A DNA stretch of 64,000 nt from Streptomyces sp. NBC_01016 (GCF_026341035.1 NZ_JAPEOQ010000001.1:682001-746000), one strand, 5' to 3'. Shown: positions 16,607 to 25,812, numbered from the stretch's first letter. Notes: a model not told the origin generated them from the sequence alone. Program-made: numbers and translations.

Positions 16607-17503
16607 GTGACCGCTGGGGAGGCATGGGGGTCGCCCCAGGCGCTGAACTCTGGTGGAGGCTCGGTGGTGCGACGCATCCTGCTGGGCTCACAGCTGAGGC
16701 GCCTGCGGGAATCGCACGGGATCACCCGCGAGGCCGCCGGCTACTCGATTCGTGCCTCCGAATCGAAGATCAGCCGCATGGAGTTGGGACGGGTGAGCTT
16801 CAAGACGCGCGATGTCGCCGACCTGCTGACGCTGTACGGAGTGGATGACGAGGCGGAGCGCTCTGCGCTGCTCTCGCTCGCGAAGGAGGCCAACGTCGCG
16901 GGCTGGTGGCACAGTTACAGCGACGTGCTGCCCGGCTGGTTCCCGACGTACCTCGGGCTCGAAGGCGCGGCGACCCAGATCCGCGGCTACGAGGCCCAGT
17001 TCGTGCACGGCCTGCTGCAGACCGAGGGCTACGCCCACGCGGTCGTCGAGCAGGGCATGAAGGGGGCCGCGCGCGAGGACATCGAGCGGCGGGTCGCCCT
17101 GCGCATCGAACGGCAGAAGCTGCTGGTCGACGAGCGGTCCCCGGAGGTGCACATCGTGCTCGACGAGGCCACGGTGCGGCGCGTACAGGGCGGCCGCGAG
17201 GTGATGCGCGGACAGCTGGAGCACCTCATCGAGCTGACCTCGCTCCCCCATCTGACCCTGCAGATCATGCCGTTCAGCCACGGCTGGCACCCCGGCGAGT
17301 CCGGCACGTTCACGATTCTCACGTTCCCGGAGTCCGACCTCTCGGACGTCGTCTTCCTCGAACAGCTCACCAGCGCCCTGTATTTGGACAAGCGCGAGGA
17401 CGTGGCGCAGTACGAGAAGGCGATGACGGAACTCTCGGACCAGTGCCCCTCGCCCGAGGACAGTGCGCGACTACTGCGTGACGCGCTGTCCGAATTGGCA
17501 TGA
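16607..17503 (+). CDS. XRE-family regulator with DUF5753 domain (Scr1-like)
   Basis: A 298-residue protein. The N-terminal helix-turn-helix (LRRLRESHGITREAAGYSIR, then ASESKISRMELGRVSF) is followed by the C-terminal DUF5753 domain (YEAQFVHGLLQTEGYAHAVV to LTIL-rich EQLTSALYLDKREDV). This is the largest Streptomyces-specific regulator family, usually paired with DUF397 proteins. The start is GTG at 16607. It probably controls its neighbours through the 22-base motif found before the DUF397 and HATPase genes, though this is inference from position. Confidence 0.9.
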   Translation: MTAGEAWGSPQALNSGGGSVVRRILLGSQLRRLRESHGITREAAGYSIRASESKISRMELGRVSFKTRDVADLLTLYGVDDEAERSALLSLAKEANVAGWWHSYSDVLPGWFPTYLGLEGAATQIRGYEAQFVHGLLQTEGYAHAVVEQGMKGAAREDIERRVALRIERQKLLVDERSPEVHIVLDEATVRRVQGGREVMRGQLEHLIELTSLPHLTLQIMPFSHGWHPGESGTFTILTFPESDLSDVVFLEQLTSALYLDKREDVAQYEKAMTELSDQCPSPEDSARLLRDALSELA

Positions 17504-17599
17504 GTGGCCTGCGAGTTGAGGAATTCCCCTCCGTAACTGCGGTTACCGGACCGTACGATGACGTCACATCAGGTGCCCGGCGCTGCAGCAAGGGATTAC

Positions 17600-19057
17600 A
17601 TGTCCTACTTCACGGAACTGGACCGGCAGTACATCGACGGCTCGTGGCGTCCCGGACGCGGGGCGTGGGACATCATCGACTTCAATCCCTATAACGGGGA
17701 CAAGCTCGCCTCCATCACCGTCGCCTCCGTCGAAGAGGTCGACGAGGCGTACCGCGCGGCCGAGCGGGTCCAGAAGGACTGGGCGGACACCAACGCGTAC
17801 GCGCGCCGCGCCGTCTTCGAGCGCACGCTGCGCCTCCTGGAGGACCGCGAGGAGGAGATCACCGAGGCGATCATCGACGAGCTCGGTGGTACGCGGGTCA
17901 AGGCCGGCTTCGAGCTGCATCTCGCCAAGGAGTTCCTGCGCGAGTCGGTCCAGCTGGCGCTGCGCCCGCAGTGCAGCGTGATCCCCTCGCCCGTGGACGG
18001 CAAGGAGAACCGGCTCTACCGGGTGCCGGTCGGGGTCGTCGGGGTCATCTCGCCGTTCAACTTCCCCTTCCTGCTGTCGCTCAAGTCCGTCGCGCCCGCG
18101 CTCGCGCTCGGCAACGGCGTGGTCCTCAAGCCGCATCAGAACACCCCGATCACCGGCGGTTCGCTGATCGCGAAGCTCTTCGAGGACGCGGGCCTGCCGG
18201 CCGGCCTGCTCAACGTCGTGATCACCGACATCGCCGAGATCGGCGACGCGTTCCTGACCCACCCCGTGCCCAAGGTCATCTCCTTCACCGGCTCCGACCA
18301 GGTCGGCAGGCATGTCGCGACGGTCTGCGCCGCGCAGTTCAAGCAGTCGATCCTCGAACTCGGCGGCAACAGCGCGCTGACCGTGCTCGACGACGCCGAC
18401 ATCGACTACGCGGTGGACGCCGCGGTCTTCAGCCGGTACGTCCACCAGGGCCAGGTCTGCATGGCGGCGAACCGGATCCTCGTGGACCGCAAGGTGGAGA
18501 AGGAGTTCACGGAGAAGTTCGTGGCGAAGGTCTCCTCCCTCAAGGCGGGCGACCCGCGCGACCCCGACACCGTCATCGGCCCCGTCATCAACTCCACGCA
18601 GGCAGAAGCGATTTCGAGCGTGGTCGCCACCGCGGTCGCGGAGGGCGCCAGCGCTCTCGTACGCGGCGGTGTGGACGGGAACATGGTCGAACCGGTCGTA
18701 CTCACCGGGCTGCCCGCCGACTCCCCCGTCCTGCGGCAGGAGATCTTCGGTCCTGTCGCCCTGCTCATCCCGTTCGACGGGGACGAGGAGGCGGTGCGGA
18801 TCGTGAACGACACCCCGTACGGGCTGAGCGGCGCCGTGCACACGGCCGACGTGGAGCGCGGGGTGGACTTCGCCCAGCGGATCGACACCGGCATGTTCCA
18901 TGTGAACGACGGGACCGTGCACGACGAGCCGCTCGTCGCCTTCGGCGGGCAGAAGCAGTCGGGGATCGGGCGGCTCAACGGCGAGGCGACGCTGGAGGCG
19001 TTCACCACGCAGAAGTGGATATCGGTACAGCGGGGGCGCTCGCAGTTCCCGTTCTGA
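17600..19057 (+). CDS. Aldehyde dehydrogenase family protein
   Basis: An NAD(P)-dependent aldehyde dehydrogenase of about 485 residues. The key catalytic elements are GVVGVISPFNFPFLLSLKS (the cofactor-site Asn), FTGSDQVGRHVA, ILELGGNSALTVLDDA (general base Glu) and HQGQVCMAANRILV (nucleophilic Cys), plus EIFGPVALLIPF. The resemblance is to the benzaldehyde/vanillin dehydrogenase branch. I prefer the ATG at 17600 (MSYFTELDRQYIDG), with AAGGGA upstream, over the ATG at 17558. It follows the XRE gene and precedes a lipoprotein gene on the same strand. The substrate is not determined. Confidence 0.93.
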   Translation: MSYFTELDRQYIDGSWRPGRGAWDIIDFNPYNGDKLASITVASVEEVDEAYRAAERVQKDWADTNAYARRAVFERTLRLLEDREEEITEAIIDELGGTRVKAGFELHLAKEFLRESVQLALRPQCSVIPSPVDGKENRLYRVPVGVVGVISPFNFPFLLSLKSVAPALALGNGVVLKPHQNTPITGGSLIAKLFEDAGLPAGLLNVVITDIAEIGDAFLTHPVPKVISFTGSDQVGRHVATVCAAQFKQSILELGGNSALTVLDDADIDYAVDAAVFSRYVHQGQVCMAANRILVDRKVEKEFTEKFVAKVSSLKAGDPRDPDTVIGPVINSTQAEAISSVVATAVAEGASALVRGGVDGNMVEPVVLTGLPADSPVLRQEIFGPVALLIPFDGDEEAVRIVNDTPYGLSGAVHTADVERGVDFAQRIDTGMFHVNDGTVHDEPLVAFGGQKQSGIGRLNGEATLEAFTTQKWISVQRGRSQFPF

Positions 19058-19082
19058 GGACGTACTGAGGTTGGGAGACGTT

Positions 19083-19592
19083 GTGCGCAGCAGGACCGTG
19101 CGGTTCGGGGTGGGCGCTGCCGCCGTGGTGGCGGCGCTCGCGCTGGGCGGGTGCAGCGGTGGGGGTGACGACGACGGCAAGGCCCAGGACAAGGGCTCGG
19201 CCTCGTCCTCGGCCTCGAAGGGGAGTCCGTCGGCGCCCGACGAAGGGTCTTCGTCCGGGTCCGGGTCCGGGAACAGTTCCGTGAAGGACGCCGAGGGCAT
19301 CTGGAAGGCGACCACGGGCGGCAAGCCCGTCGTCCTCGTCGTCGGCGCGAAGCAGGCCGCGCTGACCACCGCCGACGGGCACCTGTGCACCGGGACCCTG
19401 GCGGGTTCCGGCAAGCCGACGCTCACGCTCAGGTGCGCGGACGGGAACACCGACCGTACGAAGGGCACGGTCGAGTCCAACGACGGCAGCACGATGCGGG
19501 TCTCGTGGGACGCGGGCCAGAACGACACGTTCAAGAAGTCGAAGGACGGCGAGTTGCCGACCTCCCTGCCCAGCGGCCTCCCGACGAACTGA
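19083..19592 (+). CDS. Small secreted lipoprotein
   Basis: A predicted lipoprotein of 169 residues. Positively charged N-terminus (VRSRTVRFG), hydrophobic stretch and lipobox ALALGGCSGG are present; the cysteine would be lipidated and the rest exported. A Ser/Gly/Lys-rich low-complexity linker follows, then a compact beta-rich domain (GIWKATTGGKPVVLVVGAKQ to FKKSKDGELPTSLPSGLP) of unknown function. GTG at 19083 has GGGAG five bases upstream; the frame is open from a TTG at 19071. No family could be named with confidence. Confidence 0.8.
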   Translation: MRSRTVRFGVGAAAVVAALALGGCSGGGDDDGKAQDKGSASSSASKGSPSAPDEGSSSGSGSGNSSVKDAEGIWKATTGGKPVVLVVGAKQAALTTADGHLCTGTLAGSGKPTLTLRCADGNTDRTKGTVESNDGSTMRVSWDAGQNDTFKKSKDGELPTSLPSGLPTN

Positions 19593-19624
19593 GGCACCTC
19601 TGAGGCACTTCTGAGGTGCCTCAG
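19589..19624. terminator. Bidirectional terminator between convergent genes
   Basis: CTGAGGCACCTC and GAGGTGCCTCAG form a perfect 12-bp stem with a 12-base loop. It begins inside the lipoprotein stop and ends two bases before the end of the opposite FUSC gene. A second, overlapping hairpin (TGAGGCAC / GTGCCTCA) can form as an alternative. Confidence 0.85.
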
Positions 19625-19626
19625 AG

Positions 19627-21873
19627 TCACCTCTGCTCGGTCGACTCCCGGGTCATCGGCGGTACGTCGGTGTCGAGCGCGTCGGAGAGCTCCTCCAGCG
19701 TCTCGAGGAACAGCGCCGCCCCGCGGCGCACCACCCGGTCGGGGACGCCCTCGCCGTCCCAGGCGTCGAGGGCCTCGCGGACCGGCGTCCAGCGCGGGAT
19801 CCGGCGCTCGCGGATGGCCTGGGCGCCGTCGCGGGTCGCGGTGCGCAGCGCGTCGGCGAGCGCGTCCGCGGCGGGCACGGGGGTCGCGCCGCGCTCCGGC
19901 AGGTGCGCCTCCATCAGCATCACGACGCGGCCGATGTGGTGCAGGGCGTGCGCGGCCTCGTCGGCGGCGGCGTTGGACAGCCCGCGGTGGCGTACAGGTT
20001 CGGTCTTGGCGCGGGCCGCGGCCTGCTCCCAGGCGATGTGCGCGTCACGGGCCTTCAGCAGGGCCTCGCGCACGTCCGGGCAGCTCTTGCCCGCCGGGCT
20101 CGCGTAGTGGGCGACGACCGCGGCGGCGTACTCGCCGAGCGCCTCCAGCCAGTCGGCGAGCCGGGTGCGCAGGCGCGGGGTCTCCCAGGCCGGGTACAGA
20201 GCGTACGACAGCATCGCGAGGACGCCGCCGACGAGCGTGAGGACGACACGCTCCGGGACCGTCTGGCTCCACTCCTGCCCACCCATGCCGAGCAGGAACA
20301 CCACGTACATGGCGACGCAGCCCTGGGCGGCGAGCTGCCCCGTGCGCATCAGCAGGTACATGAGCCCCGCGCACACCACGGCGAGCACGGCGGAGAGATA
20401 CGTGCCGGGGTGCGCCAGTTGCAGGATCGCGGTCGCCGCGGTGACGCCGACGAGCGTGCCGCCGAACCGGGCCACCGCCCGTGAGTACGTCTGCGAGAAG
20501 TCGGGGCGCATGACCATCACGGCCGACATCGGCGCCCAGTAGCCGTGCCCGAACGGGAGGACGTCGCCGATGAGATACCCGGCGACGGCGACCGCGGCCA
20601 CGCGATTCGCATGCCGCAAAATCGGCGACCCGGGCCGCGCCTCCCGCCGGATCGCCCGCGCGGCGACGGGGAGCAGCTGAAAGATGCTGGGCCGCCGCAA
20701 GGGCCGTGCGGGCGCGTCGAGCCCCTGCGCACTTTCAAGCCCCTTCAGCGGCTGGGCATTCTCACCACCCTGCGGCGGATGACCACTTTCAAGCCCCTGC
20801 GGCGATTGAGCAGCGGGGTCCGGGGCGGAGCCCCGATCTTTGGGCCCCGTCGGCGATGGCGGCTCAGGATCCTCCGCACCGGTCGGCCGCACCCCACCCG
20901 CCGTCTCCAGCACGTCCTTCAGAAGGGACCCGAGGCGACTCGCGGCCCGCTGCGGCGGCCCCGACAGAATCGCCCCGGTATCCGGGGACCGGAACGTCGC
21001 AATCGCCCCCGGCGGAATCTTCACCGGCGACCCGTGCCGAATCGCCCTCGCCGCAGCATCCAGAATCGCCCCCGCCGCGGCAAGCAACTCCCGCACCCGG
21101 TCCCGCTCCACCCCCTCCTCCGGCACCCCGACCGCCGGATCCGCCAACGAGGCCAGCACCGGCCGGATCCGCTCGGCGAGCCCCCGCGCACCGTGCAGCT
21201 GCGCGGGCCGGGTCCGGGCCTGCCGGGGCGTGAGCGCGGCCGCGTTCCGCGCCAGCATCAGCGGCTCCGGGTCGAACGCGGCGACCGCATCGTGCCGCAA
21301 CCGCCGCGCGTAATCGGCCTCCGCCGCAAGCGCGTCGGCGAGCGCGTCGCGGTGCGCCCCCCATCTGCGTACGGGGAAGAGGATCACCAGCGTCGCCTGG
21401 ACCAGGCCGCCGAAGGCCATCATCGCCGCGTGGCCCGCGGCCTCGGCGATCGTCGTCGGCAGGGTGATGGTCACGAGCATCATCGCGACGTTCGACGAGG
21501 CCATGATGCCGATGGTCGGCCCCGCCGCCCAGGCGAGACCGGCGAGATACGTCCACAACGCGAGCAGTGGCAGGAAGAAGAAGAGGTGGGAGCCGGTGAG
21601 GTAGCCCAGGAACGTCGAGATGCCGAGGCTCGCGCCGGAGGCGAGCGCCAGTTCGGGCCGCGGCCGCCAGCTGCGCTGGAACGTGGCGATCGCCGCCTGG
21701 TACGCGCCGAAGGCGGAACCGGCCGCCACCGCGGGACCGAACAACGTAAGACTCACCGCGAGCACGATCGCGAGCCCCGCGGCGCCCCGCAGCGCGATCA
21801 ACGGTTCGAGGCGCTTGCGCTCCACGGTCAGGCCCGAGCGCGTGGTCACCTTCAACGCCCGGAACCAGCTCAT
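19627..21873 (-). CDS. FUSC-family membrane protein (aromatic acid exporter-like)
   Basis: A 748-residue protein with two halves. The N-terminal half has six hydrophobic helices (for example LAIVLAVSLTLFGPAVAAGS) and a soluble helical part. A second membrane block begins at VAAVAVAGYLIGDVLPFGHG and contains the FUSC signature YWAPMSAVMVMRPDFSQTYS and GTLVGVTAATAILQ. FUSC proteins include fusaric acid and p-hydroxybenzoate exporters. The linker between the halves (GSAPDPAAQSPQGLESG onward) is encoded by copies of a Streptomyces intergenic repeat, so that stretch is probably recent and disordered. No strong ribosome-binding site precedes the ATG at 21873. Confidence 0.85.
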   Translation of the reverse strand: MSWFRALKVTTRSGLTVERKRLEPLIALRGAAGLAIVLAVSLTLFGPAVAAGSAFGAYQAAIATFQRSWRPRPELALASGASLGISTFLGYLTGSHLFFFLPLLALWTYLAGLAWAAGPTIGIMASSNVAMMLVTITLPTTIAEAAGHAAMMAFGGLVQATLVILFPVRRWGAHRDALADALAAEADYARRLRHDAVAAFDPEPLMLARNAAALTPRQARTRPAQLHGARGLAERIRPVLASLADPAVGVPEEGVERDRVRELLAAAGAILDAAARAIRHGSPVKIPPGAIATFRSPDTGAILSGPPQRAASRLGSLLKDVLETAGGVRPTGAEDPEPPSPTGPKDRGSAPDPAAQSPQGLESGHPPQGGENAQPLKGLESAQGLDAPARPLRRPSIFQLLPVAARAIRREARPGSPILRHANRVAAVAVAGYLIGDVLPFGHGYWAPMSAVMVMRPDFSQTYSRAVARFGGTLVGVTAATAILQLAHPGTYLSAVLAVVCAGLMYLLMRTGQLAAQGCVAMYVVFLLGMGGQEWSQTVPERVVLTLVGGVLAMLSYALYPAWETPRLRTRLADWLEALGEYAAAVVAHYASPAGKSCPDVREALLKARDAHIAWEQAAARAKTEPVRHRGLSNAAADEAAHALHHIGRVVMLMEAHLPERGATPVPAADALADALRTATRDGAQAIRERRIPRWTPVREALDAWDGEGVPDRVVRRGAALFLETLEELSDALDTDVPPMTRESTEQR
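20717..20835. repeat. Intergenic-type repeat copies inside the FUSC gene
   Basis: A full copy at 20787-20835 reads TTTCAAGCCCCTGCGGCGAT, then TGAGCAGCGGGGTCCGGGGC and GGAGCCCCG. Partial copies of the CAAGCCCCT unit occur at 20717-20760. The same family occurs between genes at 26659-26705, 54894-54943 and (inverted) 56264-56314. The copies here remain in frame within the coding sequence. Confidence 0.75.
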
Positions 21874-21936
21874 TTCGCCAGAATACGGGCATCAGCCGTT
21901 CCGGACGGCGAGGCCTACGCCCCTCCTGCTCCCCTT

Positions 21937-22290
21937 CTACTCCCCTTCGCGGAGCACCAGGTCCAGGAGGCCGGGAAAACGGGCGTCGAACTCGGCGCGG
22001 CGCAGCCGGTTGAGGCGCCTGGGCCCGGCGTCCCGCTGCTCGAGCAGGCCCGCCTCACGGAGCACGGAGAAGTGCCGGCTCAGCGTCGCCTTCGTGACCG
22101 GCACATCGAAGGTGCCGCAGGTGTGCTCCCAGTCGGCGGCCCCGGCCAGCCCGCGCACGAGCATGCGGCGCACCGGGTCGGCGAGCGCGACGAGCGCCGC
22201 CTCCAGGGAGACGTCCGCCGGTTCGACATGCACCGGCGCCGCCCGATGGCCGCCCGCCGTACCTTCCGCCGCTGCCCGCACCGCCGCCAT
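21937..22290 (-). CDS. ArsR-family transcriptional regulator
   Basis: A 117-residue winged-helix regulator. The pattern AALVALADPVRRMLVRGL, PVTKATLSRHFSVLREAGLL and the wing EQRDAGPRRLNRLRRAEF is typical of ArsR proteins of the type that lies next to oxidoreductases or MFS genes. ATG at 22290 has GGGAGG upstream. It is divergent from the Gfo/Idh/MocA oxidoreductase gene; the 147-base gap contains an inverted repeat that may be its operator. Confidence 0.86.
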   Translation of the reverse strand: MAAVRAAAEGTAGGHRAAPVHVEPADVSLEAALVALADPVRRMLVRGLAGAADWEHTCGTFDVPVTKATLSRHFSVLREAGLLEQRDAGPRRLNRLRRAEFDARFPGLLDLVLREGE

Positions 22291-22343
22291 GCCGTCCTCC
22301 CTGTTTCCGGATGAATGATCACGACTCCCCGGACACCCTTGCC

Positions 22344-22396
22344 GAGTGTTCGATGTCGTGCGTACACTCCGAGCGTTCGTAGATCATCAAACACTC
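22344..22396. promoter_or_regulatory. Inverted repeat between the ArsR and oxidoreductase genes
   Basis: GAGTGTTCGATG (22344-22355) and CATCAAACACTC (22385-22396) pair over 12 bases with one mismatch and a 29-base spacer. They lie midway between the two divergent starts. A repressor binding both arms would control both genes. Confidence 0.5.
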
Positions 22397-22437
22397 TAGT
22401 GCCTCGTCGCCCCGTTGCCTTGCGGAGGAGCCCCGCC

Positions 22438-23547
22438 ATGTCCCTTTCCTCGACCCAGCAGTCTCCCGTCCGCGTGGGCATCGTCGGCCTCTCCGCCAAG
22501 CGCGGCTGGGCCGCCACCGCCCACCTGCCCGCCCTGCGCCGACTCAAGGGCTTTGAAGTGCGCGCACTCTCCGCGAGCAGCGCCGACTCCGCGAAGGCGG
22601 CCGCCGAGAAGTACGGCATCGCCCACTCCTTCGGCACCGCCGCCGAGCTGGCCGCGTCCGACGAGGTCGACCTCGTCGTGGTCACCGTCAAGGTGCCGGA
22701 CCACCGGGAGATCATCGAGTCCGCCCTCGCCGCGGGGAAGGCGGTGCTCTCCGAGTGGCCGCTGGGCGTCGATCTCGCCGAGGCCGAGGGGCTCGCCGCG
22801 CTCGCCGCGGAGCGCGGCCTGCGCACCTTCACCGGCCTCCAGGCGCGCTCCGCCCCGCTCGTACGCCACCTGCGCGACCTGATCGCGGACGGCTACGTGG
22901 GCGAGGTGCTGTCCACCAGCATCGTGGCGTCCGGGCGCGGCTGGGGAGCGGAGATGCCGGAGGGCAGCGCGTATCTCCTGGACCGGTCCACCGGGGCGAA
23001 CATGCTGACCATCCCGTTCGGCCACACGCTGGACGGGCTGATCTCGGTCCTCGGGGACTTCGACGACACCGCGCGGGTCGGCGCCGTCACCGCCACCCGC
23101 CGCCGGGAGCTCAAGGACCCGCGCACGGGCGACATCCACCGGCCCGACGTCCCCGACCAGGTGGTGCTCGGCGGGGTGCTCGCCTCCGGCGCGGTGGCCT
23201 CCGTGCACTACCGGGACGGCACGTCGCGCGGCACCGACTTCCTCTGGGAGATCAACGGCACCGAGGGCGACCTGGTCGTGACCGGCGACCACGGGCATCT
23301 GCAGATGGGCGAGTACACGATCAGCGGGGCGCGCGGCTCCGACACCGAACTGTCCGAACTCACCGTCCCGGAGCGGTACTTCGAGCCCGAGCTCGCGGAG
23401 CTGCGCGGCACCCCCGCGTACAACGTCGGCGCCGCCTACGCCCAGCTCCGCCGCGATCTGGCCGACGGCACGTCCGTCGTCCCCGACTTCGCGCACGCCG
23501 TCCGGCACCACCGGCTGCTGGACCGCGTCGAGCGCGCGGCAGCCTGA
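22438..23547 (+). CDS. Gfo/Idh/MocA-family oxidoreductase
   Basis: An NAD(P)-dependent dehydrogenase of 369 residues. The N-terminal Rossmann fold begins VRVGIVGLSAKRGWAATAHL, with VDLVVVTVKVPDHREIIESA and KAVLSEWPLGVDLAEAEGLA, where the E(K/W)P motif stands. The C-terminal domain carries the alpha/beta substrate-binding part (DRSTGANMLTIPFGHTLDGL). The closest named relatives I can recall are galactose/lactose dehydrogenase-like fungal Gal80-type proteins. ATG at 22438 has GGAGG upstream. It is divergently arranged with an ArsR regulator, suggesting ligand-induced expression. Confidence 0.9.
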   Translation: MSLSSTQQSPVRVGIVGLSAKRGWAATAHLPALRRLKGFEVRALSASSADSAKAAAEKYGIAHSFGTAAELAASDEVDLVVVTVKVPDHREIIESALAAGKAVLSEWPLGVDLAEAEGLAALAAERGLRTFTGLQARSAPLVRHLRDLIADGYVGEVLSTSIVASGRGWGAEMPEGSAYLLDRSTGANMLTIPFGHTLDGLISVLGDFDDTARVGAVTATRRRELKDPRTGDIHRPDVPDQVVLGGVLASGAVASVHYRDGTSRGTDFLWEINGTEGDLVVTGDHGHLQMGEYTISGARGSDTELSELTVPERYFEPELAELRGTPAYNVGAAYAQLRRDLADGTSVVPDFAHAVRHHRLLDRVERAAA

Positions 23548-23551
23548 CAGC

Positions 23552-24676
23552 TCACCCTTCGAGGCGGGCCCGCTGCGCCGCGGCGACGCCCTCCTCCCAG
23601 CCGGCCCCGTCGGTGACGCCCCTCATCCGCGTCGTCACGGTCTCGGGGAACATCTCCTCGGCCCGCCCCGTGACCGCGACGTCCCGCGCGGCGAGCACCG
23701 GCAGCACCTCGCCCGCCTCACCCACCTCACCCGTCACCCGCTCGGCGACGGCGGCGAGCCGGTCCCCGATCCGGTGCGCGTACGCGGCGAGGAACGACTG
23801 CCGGAAGGTCTTCGTACGCTTGCGGCCGCCCGCCCGCTGCTCGGCCTCGGCGCGTGTCATCGCGGCGGTGGCCTGCACGAGCAACGACGTATGGAGGACC
23901 TCGACGACCTCCAGGTCCGGCTCGAAGCCGACCACGGTCGAGAACCCGAACGCGGAGTTCCAGACCGCGCGACAGCGATTGGCGCCCGCCACCGCGTCGA
24001 GGAGGACCGCCTTCACCGTCTCGTAGGGGGCGTCGACGCCGATCCGACAGGCGGTGGGCGCGTCCTTCGCGTGCGTACGGGAGGCGAGCAGCGCCTCGTC
24101 GACCGAGTGCCGGGCCATCAGCTCCTGCGCCTTCGCCGACAGCGCCTCCGCCTCCGGCGGGTACCCGGTCCGCTCCGCCTTGGCGAGCAGCGCGCGGATC
24201 TTCGCCAGGGCGCGCGGCTCGCCCGCCACGGGGACGGTGATCGACTCACCCGGCACCGGACCGACCGGCTCGATGGCGGGCAGCCGCGCAAGCAGCCGGT
24301 ACAGCTCCAGGGCGACGGTGGCGCCCGAGAACCGGTCCGTGCGCGCGGGCTCCTCCGCGGGCAGCTCGGCGAGCTGGGCGGCCCAGCGCGGCGGCAGATT
24401 CTCGTACCGCTCGGTCTCGGTGCGGATCAGGCGGGCCGCAAGCCGTTCGTGGGCCGCGTCAAGGCCCTCCTCCCGTACGACCATCCGCAGCACGTCGGCC
24501 GGCTGCCAGCCGCGCTCCCACGCCCGCCGCACGAACTCCCGCCCCCGCAGCGCGAGTTCGGCGTCGGAGGAGGGGTCGGCGGCGAGCAGTGACGCGCCGG
24601 TGTCGAGATCGCCGCCGTCGTGGAGGGCGGCGGCGAAGGCCCGCTCGACCGTGCTGTCACTGCTCGTACCGCTCAT
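23552..24676 (-). CDS. DUF2786-domain protein
   Basis: A 374-residue protein with the DUF2786 pattern ALAKIRALLAKAERTGYPPE followed by AEALSAKAQELMARHSVDEA in its middle. The C-terminal half is mostly helical, with an Ala/Glu/Arg-rich stretch (TAAMTRAEAEQRAGGRKRTK). Function is unknown; no catalytic motif can be claimed. It is convergent with the oxidoreductase gene, four bases apart, and lies downstream of the beta-lactamase gene. The start ATG at 24676 (MSGTSSDSTVERAFAAALHD) is the only good candidate. Confidence 0.8.
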   Translation of the reverse strand: MSGTSSDSTVERAFAAALHDGGDLDTGASLLAADPSSDAELALRGREFVRRAWERGWQPADVLRMVVREEGLDAAHERLAARLIRTETERYENLPPRWAAQLAELPAEEPARTDRFSGATVALELYRLLARLPAIEPVGPVPGESITVPVAGEPRALAKIRALLAKAERTGYPPEAEALSAKAQELMARHSVDEALLASRTHAKDAPTACRIGVDAPYETVKAVLLDAVAGANRCRAVWNSAFGFSTVVGFEPDLEVVEVLHTSLLVQATAAMTRAEAEQRAGGRKRTKTFRQSFLAAYAHRIGDRLAAVAERVTGEVGEAGEVLPVLAARDVAVTGRAEEMFPETVTTRMRGVTDGAGWEEGVAAAQRARLEG

Positions 24677-24751
24677 ACGCCCATGATCTCAGCCCTGCGC
24701 GGTGCCCCTGCGAGGCGGCTCAGGAGGTGAGCGGCTCAGGTGGCGAGGGAC

Positions 24752-25660
24752 TCAGGAGCCGAGCGACTCCACGATCAGCTCGGCGGCGCGCGCCACGAGC
24801 GGGCTGTCGCCCTCGGCGTCCTTGTCCGGCTTGGTCGACAGGACGGACAGCACCACCGGCGCCCCGTCCGGCGTCCAGGCGATGCCGACGTCGTTGGCGG
24901 TGCCGTACGAGCCGGTGCCGGTCTTGTCGCCGAGCACCCAGTCCGCGGGCAGGGCCTTGCGGAAGCGTTCGGCGCTGGTGGTGTTGGCGAGCAGCCACCG
25001 CGTCAGCCGGTCGCGGTCGGCGGGGGCGAGGGCGCCGCCGAGGACGAGGTGCGCGTACGTCGTACCGATCGCGCGGGGCGTGGTGGTGTCGGTGACGCGG
25101 CCCGGTTCGGCCGAGTTCAGCTCGGGCTCCCAGCGGTCGAGGCGGGTCGTGCGGTCGCCGGTCGAGCGGCAGAAGCGGGTGACGGCGGTGGGGCCGCCGA
25201 GGTGCTCCATGAGGAGGTTGGCGGCGGTGTTGTCGCTGTACGAGATCGCGGCGCCGCACAGCTCGGAGACGGTCATGCCGTTCGCGAGGTTCTCCGCCTT
25301 GCCGGTTTCCGGGGCGCCGTCCGCGCGGTCGATGTCGGCCTGCGTGTAGTGGATGCGGCGGGCCAGGAACTTCCCGTCCTTGTCGAGGTCGCGCAGCACG
25401 GCGGCGACGGCGATCGTCTTGAACGTGGAGCACATCGGGAAGCGTTCGTCGGAGCGGTGCCGGACGGTGCGCCCCGTGCGGATGTCGTGCGCGAACACGC
25501 CGAGGCGGGCGCCGTGCCGGCGCTCGAGGGCGGTGAAGCGGCCGTCGGCCGACTCGGCGTGGGCGGTGCCGGTGGCCGCTCGGGCGGTGGCGGAACCGGC
25601 GAGCGCGGTGACGCCGAGGGCGCTCGCGGTGGTGAGGATGGCGCGGCGGGTGGTGGACAC
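24752..25660 (-). CDS. Class A beta-lactamase, Tat-exported
   Basis: A secreted serine beta-lactamase of 302 residues that hydrolyses penicillins. All class A motifs are intact: SxxK in MCSTFKTIAVAAVL, SDN in SYSDNTAANLLM, ExxLN in WEPELNSAEPG, and KTG in LGDKTGTGSYGT. The N-terminus VSTTRRAILTTASALGVTAL has a twin-arginine signal. GTG at 25660 begins this signal; the longer frame to 25825 lacks signal-peptide character. It is divergent from the nitrilase-fold gene. No BlaI/BlaR or LysR regulator is seen next to it. Confidence 0.94.
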   Translation of the reverse strand: MSTTRRAILTTASALGVTALAGSATARAATGTAHAESADGRFTALERRHGARLGVFAHDIRTGRTVRHRSDERFPMCSTFKTIAVAAVLRDLDKDGKFLARRIHYTQADIDRADGAPETGKAENLANGMTVSELCGAAISYSDNTAANLLMEHLGGPTAVTRFCRSTGDRTTRLDRWEPELNSAEPGRVTDTTTPRAIGTTYAHLVLGGALAPADRDRLTRWLLANTTSAERFRKALPADWVLGDKTGTGSYGTANDVGIAWTPDGAPVVLSVLSTKPDKDAEGDSPLVARAAELIVESLGS

Positions 25661-25812
25661 GGTGGAGGGTGGTCCCTTCTGCGCAACGATGATCTTTTTT
25701 GACCGGTACGGGTACGAGGACGGTCCTTCCCACCCAAACGGTTGCGGACCCACCGAGATGGCAGGGGCCACCGAGATGCCAGGGGCCACCGTGACATGCG
25801 AGGCTCGGGGGC

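Noticed and set aside
24752..25660. A penicillin-binding protein instead of a beta-lactamase
   Set aside because: The ExxLN deacylation motif (WEPELN) is present with SDN and KTG, which marks a class A beta-lactamase.
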